Position numbers and translations under genes: made by a program. A stretch of DNA of 64,000 nt from Chitinophagales bacterium (GTDB lineage: Bacteria > Bacteroidota > Bacteroidia > Chitinophagales > UBA2359), in assembly GCA_016787295.1 (NCBI GenBank), contig JAEUUX010000179.1:1-64000 (forward strand). Direction: 5' to 3'. Shown here in pieces: positions 19,109 to 27,509 of the stretch. Numbering within the stretch: the stretch's first letter is position 1; every line of letters starts with the position of its first letter. Under the pieces are notes generated by a model that searched no databases, had not been told where the DNA came from, and saw nothing but the letters and a program-made list of their open reading frames with translations.

Positions 19109-19945
19109 ATGTCAAAAATATTGAACATTGAGGGGCGTTTATTAGCATTGAATCGTCCCCAAATTATGGGAATTCTCAACGCCACGCCAGACTCTTTTTA
19201 TACTCAAAGCCGTCAACAAACAGTGCTTGAAGCCTTGCATATAGTCGAAAAAATGATACAAGAAGGCGCTTCGATAGTTGATGTTGGAGGTATGTCGACG
19301 CGTCCGGGAGCGGCTCTCATCAGCCCCGATGAAGAGCAGACTCGCATAATGCCTATTATATCGGCAATTGCTCAACATTTTGGAGAAGCCATATTTATTT
19401 CGGTAGATACCATTTATGGTAGTACAGCAAAAGTTGCTGTAGAAGCAGGTGCGGGTATTATCAACGATATTTCGGCGGGACAATTCGACCCTAATATGCT
19501 GCCAATGGTAGCGCAATTGCGCGTGCCTTACATCTTGATGCACACCACTGACATTCCTGCCCGAATGCAGCAAAAAACCGATTATCCACAAGGTGTAGTC
19601 ACCACAGTATTTCAGTTTTTAGCGCAAAAAATACAACACCTTCGTCAACTTGGCATCATCGACATTGTGCTTGACCTTGGCTTTGGTTTCGGCAAAACGA
19701 CGGAGCAAAATTTCACTTTGTTGCATCATTTAGATAGTTTTGCGGCTTTGGGTTTGCCTTTGTTGGTGGGTGTGTCGCGCAAGGGCATGGTGTGGCGAAC
19801 CCTGCAAATTTCACCCGACGAAGCCCTGAATGGGACAACTGTGTTACATACGCTCGCCATACAGCAAGGTGCCAATATATTGCGGGTGCATGATGTAGCG
19901 GCAGCGCGGCAGGTGGTGGAGTTGATGGAAGTGGGAAGGAATTGA
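19109..19945 (+). CDS. folP: Dihydropteroate synthase
   Basis: 278 aa. It condenses para-aminobenzoate with 6-hydroxymethyl-dihydropterin pyrophosphate in folate synthesis; it is cytosolic and the target of sulfonamides. Signature motifs are MGILNATPDSFY (20-31) and DVGGMSTRPGA (58-68), where Met replaces the more usual Glu of GGESTRPG. Also visible are FISVDTIYG, GAGIINDISAG, LDLGFGFGKTTEQN and LLVGVSRKGM, all expected loops of the TIM barrel. The length is normal for the family. It is convergent with the seven-gene operon to its right, only 21 bp apart, and no other folate gene is adjacent. Confidence 0.95.
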   Translation: MSKILNIEGRLLALNRPQIMGILNATPDSFYTQSRQQTVLEALHIVEKMIQEGASIVDVGGMSTRPGAALISPDEEQTRIMPIISAIAQHFGEAIFISVDTIYGSTAKVAVEAGAGIINDISAGQFDPNMLPMVAQLRVPYILMHTTDIPARMQQKTDYPQGVVTTVFQFLAQKIQHLRQLGIIDIVLDLGFGFGKTTEQNFTLLHHLDSFAALGLPLLVGVSRKGMVWRTLQISPDEALNGTTVLHTLAIQQGANILRVHDVAAARQVVELMEVGRN

Positions 19946-19949
19946 AAAA

Positions 19950-19987
19950 CCCGCGCCTGCCCTTTTTTATTTTTGGGGAGGCGCGGG
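19950..19987 (-). terminator. Terminator shared by folP and the seven-gene operon
   Basis: CCCGCGCC pairs with GGCGCGGG. The right arm lies inside the last codons of the minus-strand RR-TIR gene. On the minus strand the stem is followed by TTTTTC, so it can end the operon; the loop contains a T-run. Confidence 0.65.
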
Positions 19988-20857
19988 GGGATTTAAGAAA
20001 TCTTTAATGACTCGTTTAATACCTTCTGCTACTTCTAAGCATAGTTGGTCATCAGGTTTATCGCTACCATTAACATTAAATAAGTATTTATCATGATCGG
20101 GCAAAGCTTTTAGGTCGCGTAATTTACTACTTTTCCATAAACAAGGTCTTGCTAAAATTGGTATGTTGGTTTTATTGTTACTAAAAAGCTCAACATATTC
20201 GTCACTTGCCAATAAATGACGTGTCAGCCAATGCAATATAATGTCAGACTGATTATAGAGTTGTTGCCATTTGGAAATATTCTCCCCGGGAGAAATTTCA
20301 TGGTATAAATTCATGTCTATATTTTCGTCTTTAAGTTGTTTTTGTATTGTTTGCAATGTTGGATAAAAGTATTTTTCGAAGGAAGATTTGTCCAAATCTG
20401 CATAATTTATAAAAAGGTTGACCCTTTTTCGTTTTAAGTGTTTTTTGATAAAAATACGCCAAGTATTATAGTCATACTCTTGTTTGTACAATTTAAGAAT
20501 CTGTCCATAATTGTTCAAATCGTTTGGAGTAAGTCTATAATGGTCAGGAATAGGTTCATTTGGGGCAAACATGGTAATTAATACAATAGGAATTTGTTGG
20601 TCGCAAACAAACTTATAATCCTCTGTTGCTAAAAACTTAAGTCCATCAGGTTTTCCCGCAAAATCAAAATCCAACAAAATTAGTTCAATTTCTTTGCTTT
20701 CTAATTTTGCTAATTCTATTTTGGAAAGAATTTGATTAGGATGCTGAAGTGTTTCGATAATGAAATCTGCCTCGAAAGTATTTTGGAACGACTCAAGGTA
20801 GTTTGGGTCATCATCAACAAGCAAGATAAAAGGTCTTTTGTTTTGTTGGTTGATCAT
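19967..20857 (-). CDS. Response regulator fused to a TIR-like domain
   Basis: 296 aa, the last gene of the seven-gene operon. Residues 1-135 are a CheY-like receiver: acidic pocket LLVDDDP (Asp15-17) and phospho-acceptor Asp63 in LILLDFDFAG. Residues 146-290 resemble a TIR domain. VNLFINYADLD matches the FISYSHxD strand. It is followed by a ~30-residue spacer, then ISPGENISKWQQLYNQSDIILHWLT and LLASDEYVELF, where Glu223 is in the place of the TIR catalytic Glu. TIR domains of bacteria either hydrolyse NAD+ or act as adaptors, and I infer that phosphorylation may gate this one. It starts 9 bp after the NtrC-like gene. The TIR assignment is by pattern only. Confidence 0.75.
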   Translation of the reverse strand: MINQQNKRPFILLVDDDPNYLESFQNTFEADFIIETLQHPNQILSKIELAKLESKEIELILLDFDFAGKPDGLKFLATEDYKFVCDQQIPIVLITMFAPNEPIPDHYRLTPNDLNNYGQILKLYKQEYDYNTWRIFIKKHLKRKRVNLFINYADLDKSSFEKYFYPTLQTIQKQLKDENIDMNLYHEISPGENISKWQQLYNQSDIILHWLTRHLLASDEYVELFSNNKTNIPILARPCLWKSSKLRDLKALPDHDKYLFNVNGSDKPDDQLCLEVAEGIKRVIKDFLNPPAPPQK

Positions 20858-20866
20858 AGAGAATTA

Positions 20867-22405
20867 TTAGTTGGGTAGATTTAGATTATATGCTGCGCAG
20901 ATATAAGGGTATTGCACAAACAAATCGGGGTGTTCAGCAAAGTTTTTTTTTACCGCATAAAGCAGTTGGTCGGTGTTTTTTAGTAGCTGTTGAGCCGCCT
21001 TTGTTTTTTTTCCCTTGGCATTCATTAAAGCTTGTTCTATGGTGCTTAATTCTATTGTTGCTTGTTGTTGCGCCAATATTTGGGCATTTTGCACAGGGGA
21101 GTTCTCTGCCATATTGGCAGATGTGTGTATAGAATAATGATTAATAGTGGGTAATTTTTGTTGTTGTTCTAAAAACTGCAACAATTCGTCTGTAAGACAA
21201 TCTATAGTGGCTTTTTCTTGTTCTATGATTAAGGCTTTGATGTTCATAGATTTCAGTGCGTTGCGAAATTCGCGCACATTTCCGGGCCAATGATAGCTTT
21301 TTAAAAGCGCTAAACTGGCTTCATCGACAAGTTCTACCAATGGTTTTTGTTGAAAATATTGGCACAATAAATCCAAATCATTTTTTCGTTCCCTTAGTGG
21401 TGGAATATTTATAGTAAAGGTTTTTAACCTTTCATATAGATCTTGCCTAAATTTTTTTTCTATAATAGCCGTTTTTAAATCTACATTGGTTGCGGCAATT
21501 ACTTGCACATCTAATTGTTTTTCTTGCCCACCGGTCGGGCGCACTTTTCCGTCTTCGAGAAACCGCAACAATTTGGTCTGCACTTCGTAGGGCGCGTCAC
21601 CAATTTCGTCTAAAAAAACAATGCCGCCATCTGCTTCTTCCAGAATGCCTTTATGGTCTTTTTCTGCATTGGTAAAAGAACCTTTTTTATGTCCAAATAA
21701 GGTACTTTCGACTAATTTTTCGGGGATAGCAGATAAGTTAATAGCCACAAAAGGTTTGCTTTTTCTACTACCTGTTTCGTGTAAATACTTAGCAGCTACC
21801 TCTTTGCCTACACCTGTTTCACCCAACAATAAAACAGTAACATTGCCCAATTGTCCTACTTTTTCTAATTGTTTTCTTATTTTCACTATTGACTCTGTTT
21901 CTCCTATAAACTGTTGTTTGATGGTAGTTTGGGCTACCTCCTTTTTCAGTTTTTTATCTTTGTGTTCTAATCGTGCTTGGTTGATGTGTCTATTAAAACA
22001 ATCTCTCCAATAACTATAGTCATAGTCGCCTTTGCATAAATAATCTACTGCTCCGTTTTGTATGGCAATAACTACTGTTGAAGTACCGCCATCTCCACTA
22101 ACAACAATAATGGGCGTATTGGGCGCTAATGCCTGAAACCGTTGAATATTGGGCAAACCGTCTTTGAAGTTGCCAAATCCTGCTAAATCCAAGTCTAACC
22201 AGATGGCATCGTAGGTATGTTGGCGCAAATGTTCTTCTGTTTTTTGGATGAGATGTTGTACTAATTCTTTTCCTTTGGGTATATTGTTGGTATTGGTGAC
22301 AACTGTAATCGTAAAGTCAAGTTCAAATGCCCACTGCATTTTTTGTATATATGTATTGTCGTCATCTACAAGAAGTATATAAGGTTTAGGGTGATTTACA
22401 GACAT
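20867..22405 (-). CDS. NtrC-like response regulator (receiver, AAA+, HTH) with altered GAFTGA loop
   Basis: 512 aa. The receiver (1-150) has LLVDDDN (Asp14-16), acceptor Asp71 in IWLDLDLAG, and Lys125. The AAA+ domain has Walker A GETGVGKE (195-202), Walker B GIVFLDEIGD, the LLRFLEDGKVRPTGG region and the WPGNVREF sensor II. The sigma54-contact loop reads GSFTNA (242-247) rather than GAFTGA. A FIS-type helix-turn-helix lies near 455-490 (LMNAKGKKTKAAQQLL). The family activates sigma54 promoters. The loop change may weaken this or indicate a different partner. It overlaps the upstream gene by 10 bp and belongs to the seven-gene operon, where it may control that operon or unlinked targets. Confidence 0.85.
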   Translation of the reverse strand: MSVNHPKPYILLVDDDNTYIQKMQWAFELDFTITVVTNTNNIPKGKELVQHLIQKTEEHLRQHTYDAIWLDLDLAGFGNFKDGLPNIQRFQALAPNTPIIVVSGDGGTSTVVIAIQNGAVDYLCKGDYDYSYWRDCFNRHINQARLEHKDKKLKKEVAQTTIKQQFIGETESIVKIRKQLEKVGQLGNVTVLLLGETGVGKEVAAKYLHETGSRKSKPFVAINLSAIPEKLVESTLFGHKKGSFTNAEKDHKGILEEADGGIVFLDEIGDAPYEVQTKLLRFLEDGKVRPTGGQEKQLDVQVIAATNVDLKTAIIEKKFRQDLYERLKTFTINIPPLRERKNDLDLLCQYFQQKPLVELVDEASLALLKSYHWPGNVREFRNALKSMNIKALIIEQEKATIDCLTDELLQFLEQQQKLPTINHYSIHTSANMAENSPVQNAQILAQQQATIELSTIEQALMNAKGKKTKAAQQLLKNTDQLLYAVKKNFAEHPDLFVQYPYICAAYNLNLPN

Positions 22406-23313
22406 AGAATAGGATTTAGAGTGTTAAAAAAAGCCTTGTCGTAGATATAAATGGCTATAGCTTCGTCAAGTATCGTTCGGATAGTTTGTGTATAGTGGTC
22501 AGGGTGAAGTTCTAATACTTTTTCGCGGTTGAGTGTGTGTATTGGTATAGACATAAAATCACGAATCTTGCCCATTTGTTCTTCTATGGCAGCAACAGCC
22601 GCAAAAAAAGGAGTGAGTTCCAAGTCGCGTTGATGGTGTTTCCAATGATTTTGGAGGCGCTGCCATATACGATGGGTATTATCATTCAAAAATCGGTCAA
22701 CTGTTGTTTGCCAATCGCGTCCTTCTTTCAAATGCCAACATAAGATATTGAAATACATATTTATATCTGACAATGGTTTAGATAGGTTGTTTTCACTTTG
22801 GGATCTTTCGTGTCCTTTTAGGAATATTTTTGTTCTATCTATAGCATCTGTGCCATAGATACGTACTTTTTCGCGCCAAGGATCTTTGTAAGTACCATCT
22901 TCCAACATTTCAAAAGGAAAATCAGCAACATATTGGGCTTCGGTTAAAAAGGTGTTAAAGTCATTTGGTGGGTCAAGCAAATTGATGTAATTAAGCGTAC
23001 CTTCAGGAAGGTAGGTTACTCCTACTAACAGTATTTTCACCTTTGGGCTATGCTTTAATAAATAACGGTGCCAAATAGGCGAAACAACCGAATAATGTAT
23101 TTTTTGGTTATCTTGCCTAAAAAAACGAATAGGATGCGGGATAATAAGGTAGTTTATTTCCGCTAAATTGGTATTTTCACCTAGAAGCACTAATTCGAAA
23201 TTTTGAGTCTGCTTGGTGCAACGAAAATAGTTTTCGAGATGCGCCTGAAACTGTCTGATTTCGTTGGGATAGTTGCCCATACTTTTGGGTGATAGATAAT
23301 GTATTTTTTTCAT
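22396..23313 (-). CDS. Protein of unknown family in the seven-gene signalling operon
   Basis: 305 aa, not recognised. The first ~150 residues alternate hydrophobic strands and helices (ELVLLGENTN, INYLIIPHPIRFF, VKILLVGVTYLPEG), which suggests a Rossmann or receiver-like fold without a receiver's Asp triad. The rest is helical (FNILCWHLKEGRDW, FFAAVAAIEEQMGKIRDF). No signal peptide or membrane segment. Its start overlaps the previous gene's stop in an ATGA (23310-23313), and its end overlaps the NtrC-like gene by 10 bp. Translational coupling with both is likely, so it is probably a real partner in the system. Confidence 0.7.
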   Translation of the reverse strand: MKKIHYLSPKSMGNYPNEIRQFQAHLENYFRCTKQTQNFELVLLGENTNLAEINYLIIPHPIRFFRQDNQKIHYSVVSPIWHRYLLKHSPKVKILLVGVTYLPEGTLNYINLLDPPNDFNTFLTEAQYVADFPFEMLEDGTYKDPWREKVRIYGTDAIDRTKIFLKGHERSQSENNLSKPLSDINMYFNILCWHLKEGRDWQTTVDRFLNDNTHRIWQRLQNHWKHHQRDLELTPFFAAVAAIEEQMGKIRDFMSIPIHTLNREKVLELHPDHYTQTIRTILDEAIAIYIYDKAFFNTLNPILCL

Positions 23314-24383
23314 GGAGCAGAGGTTTGGTTAGAAAGGTGATGATTGTTTTCTTGAAAGAGTTTTCTAAAAGCAGCAAAGTTTTTTTGCAGGACTCTGATT
23401 TGTTCAACCTCAACAGTTTCTTGCTTTGTGGCAGAAAACATATCTATCAGAGCAGGTTTTAGGACTTTAGAGTACATTTCGGATATTTTACGGTCGGTTT
23501 CATCTGTTTCATCTATGTGGTTTACACTTGCCAAAAAATCATCTAATAGGTAGGCAGTAAACCGCTTTTTCTCTAATTCAATAATAGCTTCACGCTCTTT
23601 TTTTAGTTGCGTATATTCGTCATAAGCGGCACTATTGGTGCCTTCGGGTAATTCGTCATACGCTCCCCAAAAGCTTTTGATGCGGTAACACATTTCCTTG
23701 CCTTGTTGGTCGCAGTATTCTTTGAATAGTTTCAAAAATTCCGCTTTGGTATATTGTTCCACACCATCAGGCATAGCGAAATGCGCTAAAACATCAAAAA
23801 GGTCTTGCTCAAATTCTTGAATTTTATGGTCAAATTCGTGTTCATAATGATGCCACACATTGTCAAAATAAGGACTTTTTAGTTTTTGCGTGTTTGTATC
23901 ATAAGTAACTATTTTTTGTTTGGCATCCTTACCTCTACCACTAAAAAAATTATCTGTTTCATCTAAAAACCCCTTTTTTTGACTATTATAGTAAATATAG
24001 TTTGAACCATAACCAAACAAAAATACTTTGCTTACTTTTTTATCTACTTCGTTCATTATATTTACTAAATGTTCGCCTGCATAGTGATTGCCTCTGTGCA
24101 AAAATAAATATATTTCGGGTTGGACATGGCTGTTGTAGAGGTGCTGTATTGTTTCCACCAAAACAGTTTCGGCAGGCTGGAAAATAGAGCAAGCGACCAC
24201 AATAGCTTGTTTATGATAACTGCTTTCGGCTTCATAAGTTTGAAATATAGTCGGGTCATTTTGGGCGATGCGTTTTTTCCACTCTTCGGGTGTTTGTTTT
24301 TGATAAACTTCTGCGTTGATGGGTTGTGTAGCTTCCCATTTCCAGTTAATCAAAATTATTTTGGTTGTTTCGTTACTTGGCAT
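23310..24383 (-). CDS. Protein of unknown family in the seven-gene signalling operon
   Basis: 357 aa, not recognised. N-terminal strands such as KIILINWKW, QAIVVACSIF, EIYLFLHRGNHYAG and KVFLFGYGSNYIYYN suggest an alpha/beta domain of about 160 residues, with conserved-looking His and Gly positions. The C-terminal half is highly charged and helical (LKKEREAIIELEKKRFTAYLLDDFL) and may form coiled coils. No membrane segment is visible, so it is probably cytosolic. It begins 15 bp after the 1036-aa sensor-like gene and overlaps the next gene by 4 bp. It could be an effector or an adaptor; nothing in the sequence decides this. Confidence 0.7.
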   Translation of the reverse strand: MPSNETTKIILINWKWEATQPINAEVYQKQTPEEWKKRIAQNDPTIFQTYEAESSYHKQAIVVACSIFQPAETVLVETIQHLYNSHVQPEIYLFLHRGNHYAGEHLVNIMNEVDKKVSKVFLFGYGSNYIYYNSQKKGFLDETDNFFSGRGKDAKQKIVTYDTNTQKLKSPYFDNVWHHYEHEFDHKIQEFEQDLFDVLAHFAMPDGVEQYTKAEFLKLFKEYCDQQGKEMCYRIKSFWGAYDELPEGTNSAAYDEYTQLKKEREAIIELEKKRFTAYLLDDFLASVNHIDETDETDRKISEMYSKVLKPALIDMFSATKQETVEVEQIRVLQKNFAAFRKLFQENNHHLSNQTSAP

Positions 24384-24398
24384 ATACTAAGCGGGATT

Positions 24399-27300
24399 TT
24401 AAGAGTTCATTAATACTTTTGCAAGGTGATATTTGAGGTCTAAGTCGTCGTTAATGAGTTTAGCGTCTTGTATGGCGTTCATGAGGCTTTCGAGCGGGCG
24501 GAAGGTGCAAATATTAACCCATTTTTGCTCTTTTTCTGCCAATTTGTCCCACCATTCAATTCGTCCGCGCCCCGTGGTGATAACCAAAGTGAAGTGGTTT
24601 TGCAGGTTCTCAATACTTTTTGAACCCAAAATTTGCTCTTCAATAAAACGTTGAATACCTTTTTCGCCATAAAACTGACCATCGTTGTCTTTCATTTTCT
24701 CAATGAAAGCCAAATGCACGACCAAATAATGTAATTTTTCGAAACCTTCTTGTTGTAGTTCTCGCCATGCACTTTCTTCTTCTGCCTGTATGCTACACAA
24801 TAGTACCTTGTCGTAGGTATTGCGTTTATTGGACGAAAGTGTTTGGTGTAAGCGATTGTCAAAAATAGCTATTCGTGTGAACAATACTTCATATAACTCA
24901 CACAAGTCTATGCCAGCAATATGTGCATTTTTTAAAGGTATACTTTTAGTGAAACGCTGTACTAATGTTCCATGACTGCGATAATTGATGATATTTTTCT
25001 CCGAAGAACTTTTGCCTCCGTGTGCAATGCGCAATTCTAAAAGTCCTTTTTTACGTTGTTCAAGATAAAGGTCAAATGCATCATCATTATCTTCTACGGC
25101 TTTAATTTCCGAGCGGTTAGCAAATGTCAATTGATTGTTGTAATATGTAATTCGAGCAATATTGTCTGAGCCTTCATACACATCAACTACTTGACAACGG
25201 TTGCCTTTGTCCCATACTTGCAACCAAGCATAATATGCCTCCGAAGTAGAAGCGAATTGGCTTTCTGCTTTCAATATGCGAGTAATTCCCATGCTTTTTA
25301 GTTCATCATAGCGATGGTGACTTTGGGGTAATAAGACCACTATTTTGAAACGAGCAATGTTTTCCCATTCCAAATTTTCGTTAGCTGTAACATAGTATAC
25401 CTCTTCGCCAAGCCATAAGTGTATATACTTTTTATAATACACTTTGTTAGGTTCGTATGCTTCTTTATTGGTTTCACGAGTAATAAATTCGTCAAAAATT
25501 GTTGGAAATTCTTTTCCGATATCTCTATAAGTGCGCAAACTGAGTTCAAGGTCTACCACTTCCGTTCGTGGGATACTTTCTTCCTTAAGATATGCAGGTT
25601 GTACTGCTGATTTTACCCAAGGATAATAACGTTTATCAACCTCCTCTTCTCGATTTTGCACTTTCGTAAAACTACCTTTGAGCAACATGGCTGCACAAAT
25701 CTTGTCTTGGAGGGTACCGCCAAGACGAGGGCGATAGTCATCATTAATAATATCACCTTCCAAATTATGCAAACGTTCCTCCAAAGTAGTATACTCAATC
25801 TTGGTAGGAAGTTGTAAAGAAACACCTATTTTATAGAGTTCTGTTTTATTGCCATATGTAGGAATATCAGTATTTATAGGGCGTTTGTGGATAGAGATAT
25901 TGAGGCGCAAACCATTTTCTCTAATGCGTTCCATTAAATCCGTATCATCTTTGTGGTGTTTGATATTGCGGATTTCATTTTCTAATATAGTCAAAAAAGC
26001 ATGTTTACCTACCACACCACCGGGGAAAAATACTTGACATTCTTTGAGTTTGGCACTCAAGCGCTCAAAATCTGCTCCTTTTTGAACAAAAAGGCTTTTT
26101 TCTACATCAGTATTTGAATCGACTTGCGACAAGTCAATACTCGCTAAAATACCGTTATAGGTTTTGCCTTCGGTATCTTTTTCAATAATTTTAGTACTAA
26201 AATAGCGTTCCCTTTCATTTCTTTTTTCTTCGCTAAAAAAGGTAATACCAATGTCAATTTTGCGCACTTTTTCGGCATAAGCAATGCTTCCCAAATAAAA
26301 GGGATTACCTATGAAATCTTTCCACAACACATCGTACAACGACATAACTTGTCCCGCAAAATTAGTTTGACGGCTAATAGCATTCCAAAATGCAGCTTTT
26401 TCGTACAAAAATTTGTACAAATTGCCTTGTTCGCGCGACAAACCGCGGCTATCGAGACTTTTGTAATTTTGAGTGTAGTATTGAACAATGGGATTTTGGC
26501 GTATCGCTTCTTCTGTAAGGCTATTTGTATCTATGGCATAAGCAGTCAATTCATTGAACCATGCCGACAAAGTTGTCAAACTATGCGCACTGATATTGTG
26601 TGCAAAACTATCAATAAGAATCGTAGTAATGGCATGGAGGCGATATTGGTCTAACAATTTAAGTGGTAATTCAGTAGCGCTATCTATTCGTTTTTGGTGG
26701 TATACTCCTGTGTGTGTATAATAGCGGGTTAATCCTAAGTCTTGAGCAAAAGGGTTAGTTCTAATGTGTTCTGCTTTCTCTAAAATGGCTATGTCCATAT
26801 TAGCAATATTTTGCACATCATTTAAATCAACACCCCAGCTTAATAAAGCATCTTCAAAAGCTAAAGATATTAATTTTGCCAATGTTTTTACAGTCTGTTT
26901 ATTCTCAAAAATAGGCATATCTTCTTTAGTAAAAATAATATGTGCTACCCCATCAAAAGTACCAAAACCTGCTATAGGAATAGACATAAAGGCATCTTCA
27001 CTTGAGGCAGAAGTATCAAAATAAGGGCTTAATATATGGTATTCGTGTTCTTGAACATCATTATCAAAAGTTCCTTTGTTGTGATAATTTTTAAAATACC
27101 CTGCTAACTTACCTATTTCAATATTTTTTAAAGACAATTTACCTGCATTAAAATCATCTACATACTTAAAACTTTCTATGTTTTTCATATCCCTATCAAT
27201 AACAATTTCTTTTAGCCGAGCCCAATGGGGATCTAATGCCACATTTCTTTGTGAATAATCATCACCAAAACCTTCCAAAATGCGTCTTTGCGTTTCGGTG

Positions 27301-27509
27301 CCAGTATTGATGCTGATGATTTCGTTTGTCCTATAGGCATCTTTGCTTCTGTTGAGTAATGTTAGAATAATAGTAAATCTTCCCTGAGTTTCTGCAATAT
27401 GGAAAATAAGGGCATGCAATCTATCATGAAATAGTTCGGCAAATTCCTGAAAACGAGGAATGACATAATCTAATATGTCAGTGTTGTTATTAAATTTGTT
27501 TTGTTCCAT
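24399..27509 (-). CDS. Large GAF / histidine-kinase-like protein
   Basis: 1036 aa with no membrane segment. Residues ~60-245 look like a GAF sensor domain (AFMSIPIAGFGTFDGVAHII, then a long helix with LAKLISLAFEDALL). A helix near 300 (SFAHNISAHSLTTL) resembles the DHp H-box. Residues ~490-620 resemble a GHKL ATPase: N-box-like TILENEIRNIKHH and G2-like PRLGGTLQDKICAAMLLKG. The classic DxGxG box is not obvious, so catalysis is uncertain. The last ~400 residues match nothing I know and end in an alpha/beta segment with FTLVITTGRG. As the only kinase-like protein in the operon, it is the natural partner of the two receivers downstream. It overlaps the upstream gene by 20 bp. Confidence 0.7.
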   Translation of the reverse strand: MEQNKFNNNTDILDYVIPRFQEFAELFHDRLHALIFHIAETQGRFTIILTLLNRSKDAYRTNEIISINTGTETQRRILEGFGDDYSQRNVALDPHWARLKEIVIDRDMKNIESFKYVDDFNAGKLSLKNIEIGKLAGYFKNYHNKGTFDNDVQEHEYHILSPYFDTSASSEDAFMSIPIAGFGTFDGVAHIIFTKEDMPIFENKQTVKTLAKLISLAFEDALLSWGVDLNDVQNIANMDIAILEKAEHIRTNPFAQDLGLTRYYTHTGVYHQKRIDSATELPLKLLDQYRLHAITTILIDSFAHNISAHSLTTLSAWFNELTAYAIDTNSLTEEAIRQNPIVQYYTQNYKSLDSRGLSREQGNLYKFLYEKAAFWNAISRQTNFAGQVMSLYDVLWKDFIGNPFYLGSIAYAEKVRKIDIGITFFSEEKRNERERYFSTKIIEKDTEGKTYNGILASIDLSQVDSNTDVEKSLFVQKGADFERLSAKLKECQVFFPGGVVGKHAFLTILENEIRNIKHHKDDTDLMERIRENGLRLNISIHKRPINTDIPTYGNKTELYKIGVSLQLPTKIEYTTLEERLHNLEGDIINDDYRPRLGGTLQDKICAAMLLKGSFTKVQNREEEVDKRYYPWVKSAVQPAYLKEESIPRTEVVDLELSLRTYRDIGKEFPTIFDEFITRETNKEAYEPNKVYYKKYIHLWLGEEVYYVTANENLEWENIARFKIVVLLPQSHHRYDELKSMGITRILKAESQFASTSEAYYAWLQVWDKGNRCQVVDVYEGSDNIARITYYNNQLTFANRSEIKAVEDNDDAFDLYLEQRKKGLLELRIAHGGKSSSEKNIINYRSHGTLVQRFTKSIPLKNAHIAGIDLCELYEVLFTRIAIFDNRLHQTLSSNKRNTYDKVLLCSIQAEEESAWRELQQEGFEKLHYLVVHLAFIEKMKDNDGQFYGEKGIQRFIEEQILGSKSIENLQNHFTLVITTGRGRIEWWDKLAEKEQKWVNICTFRPLESLMNAIQDAKLINDDLDLKYHLAKVLMNS

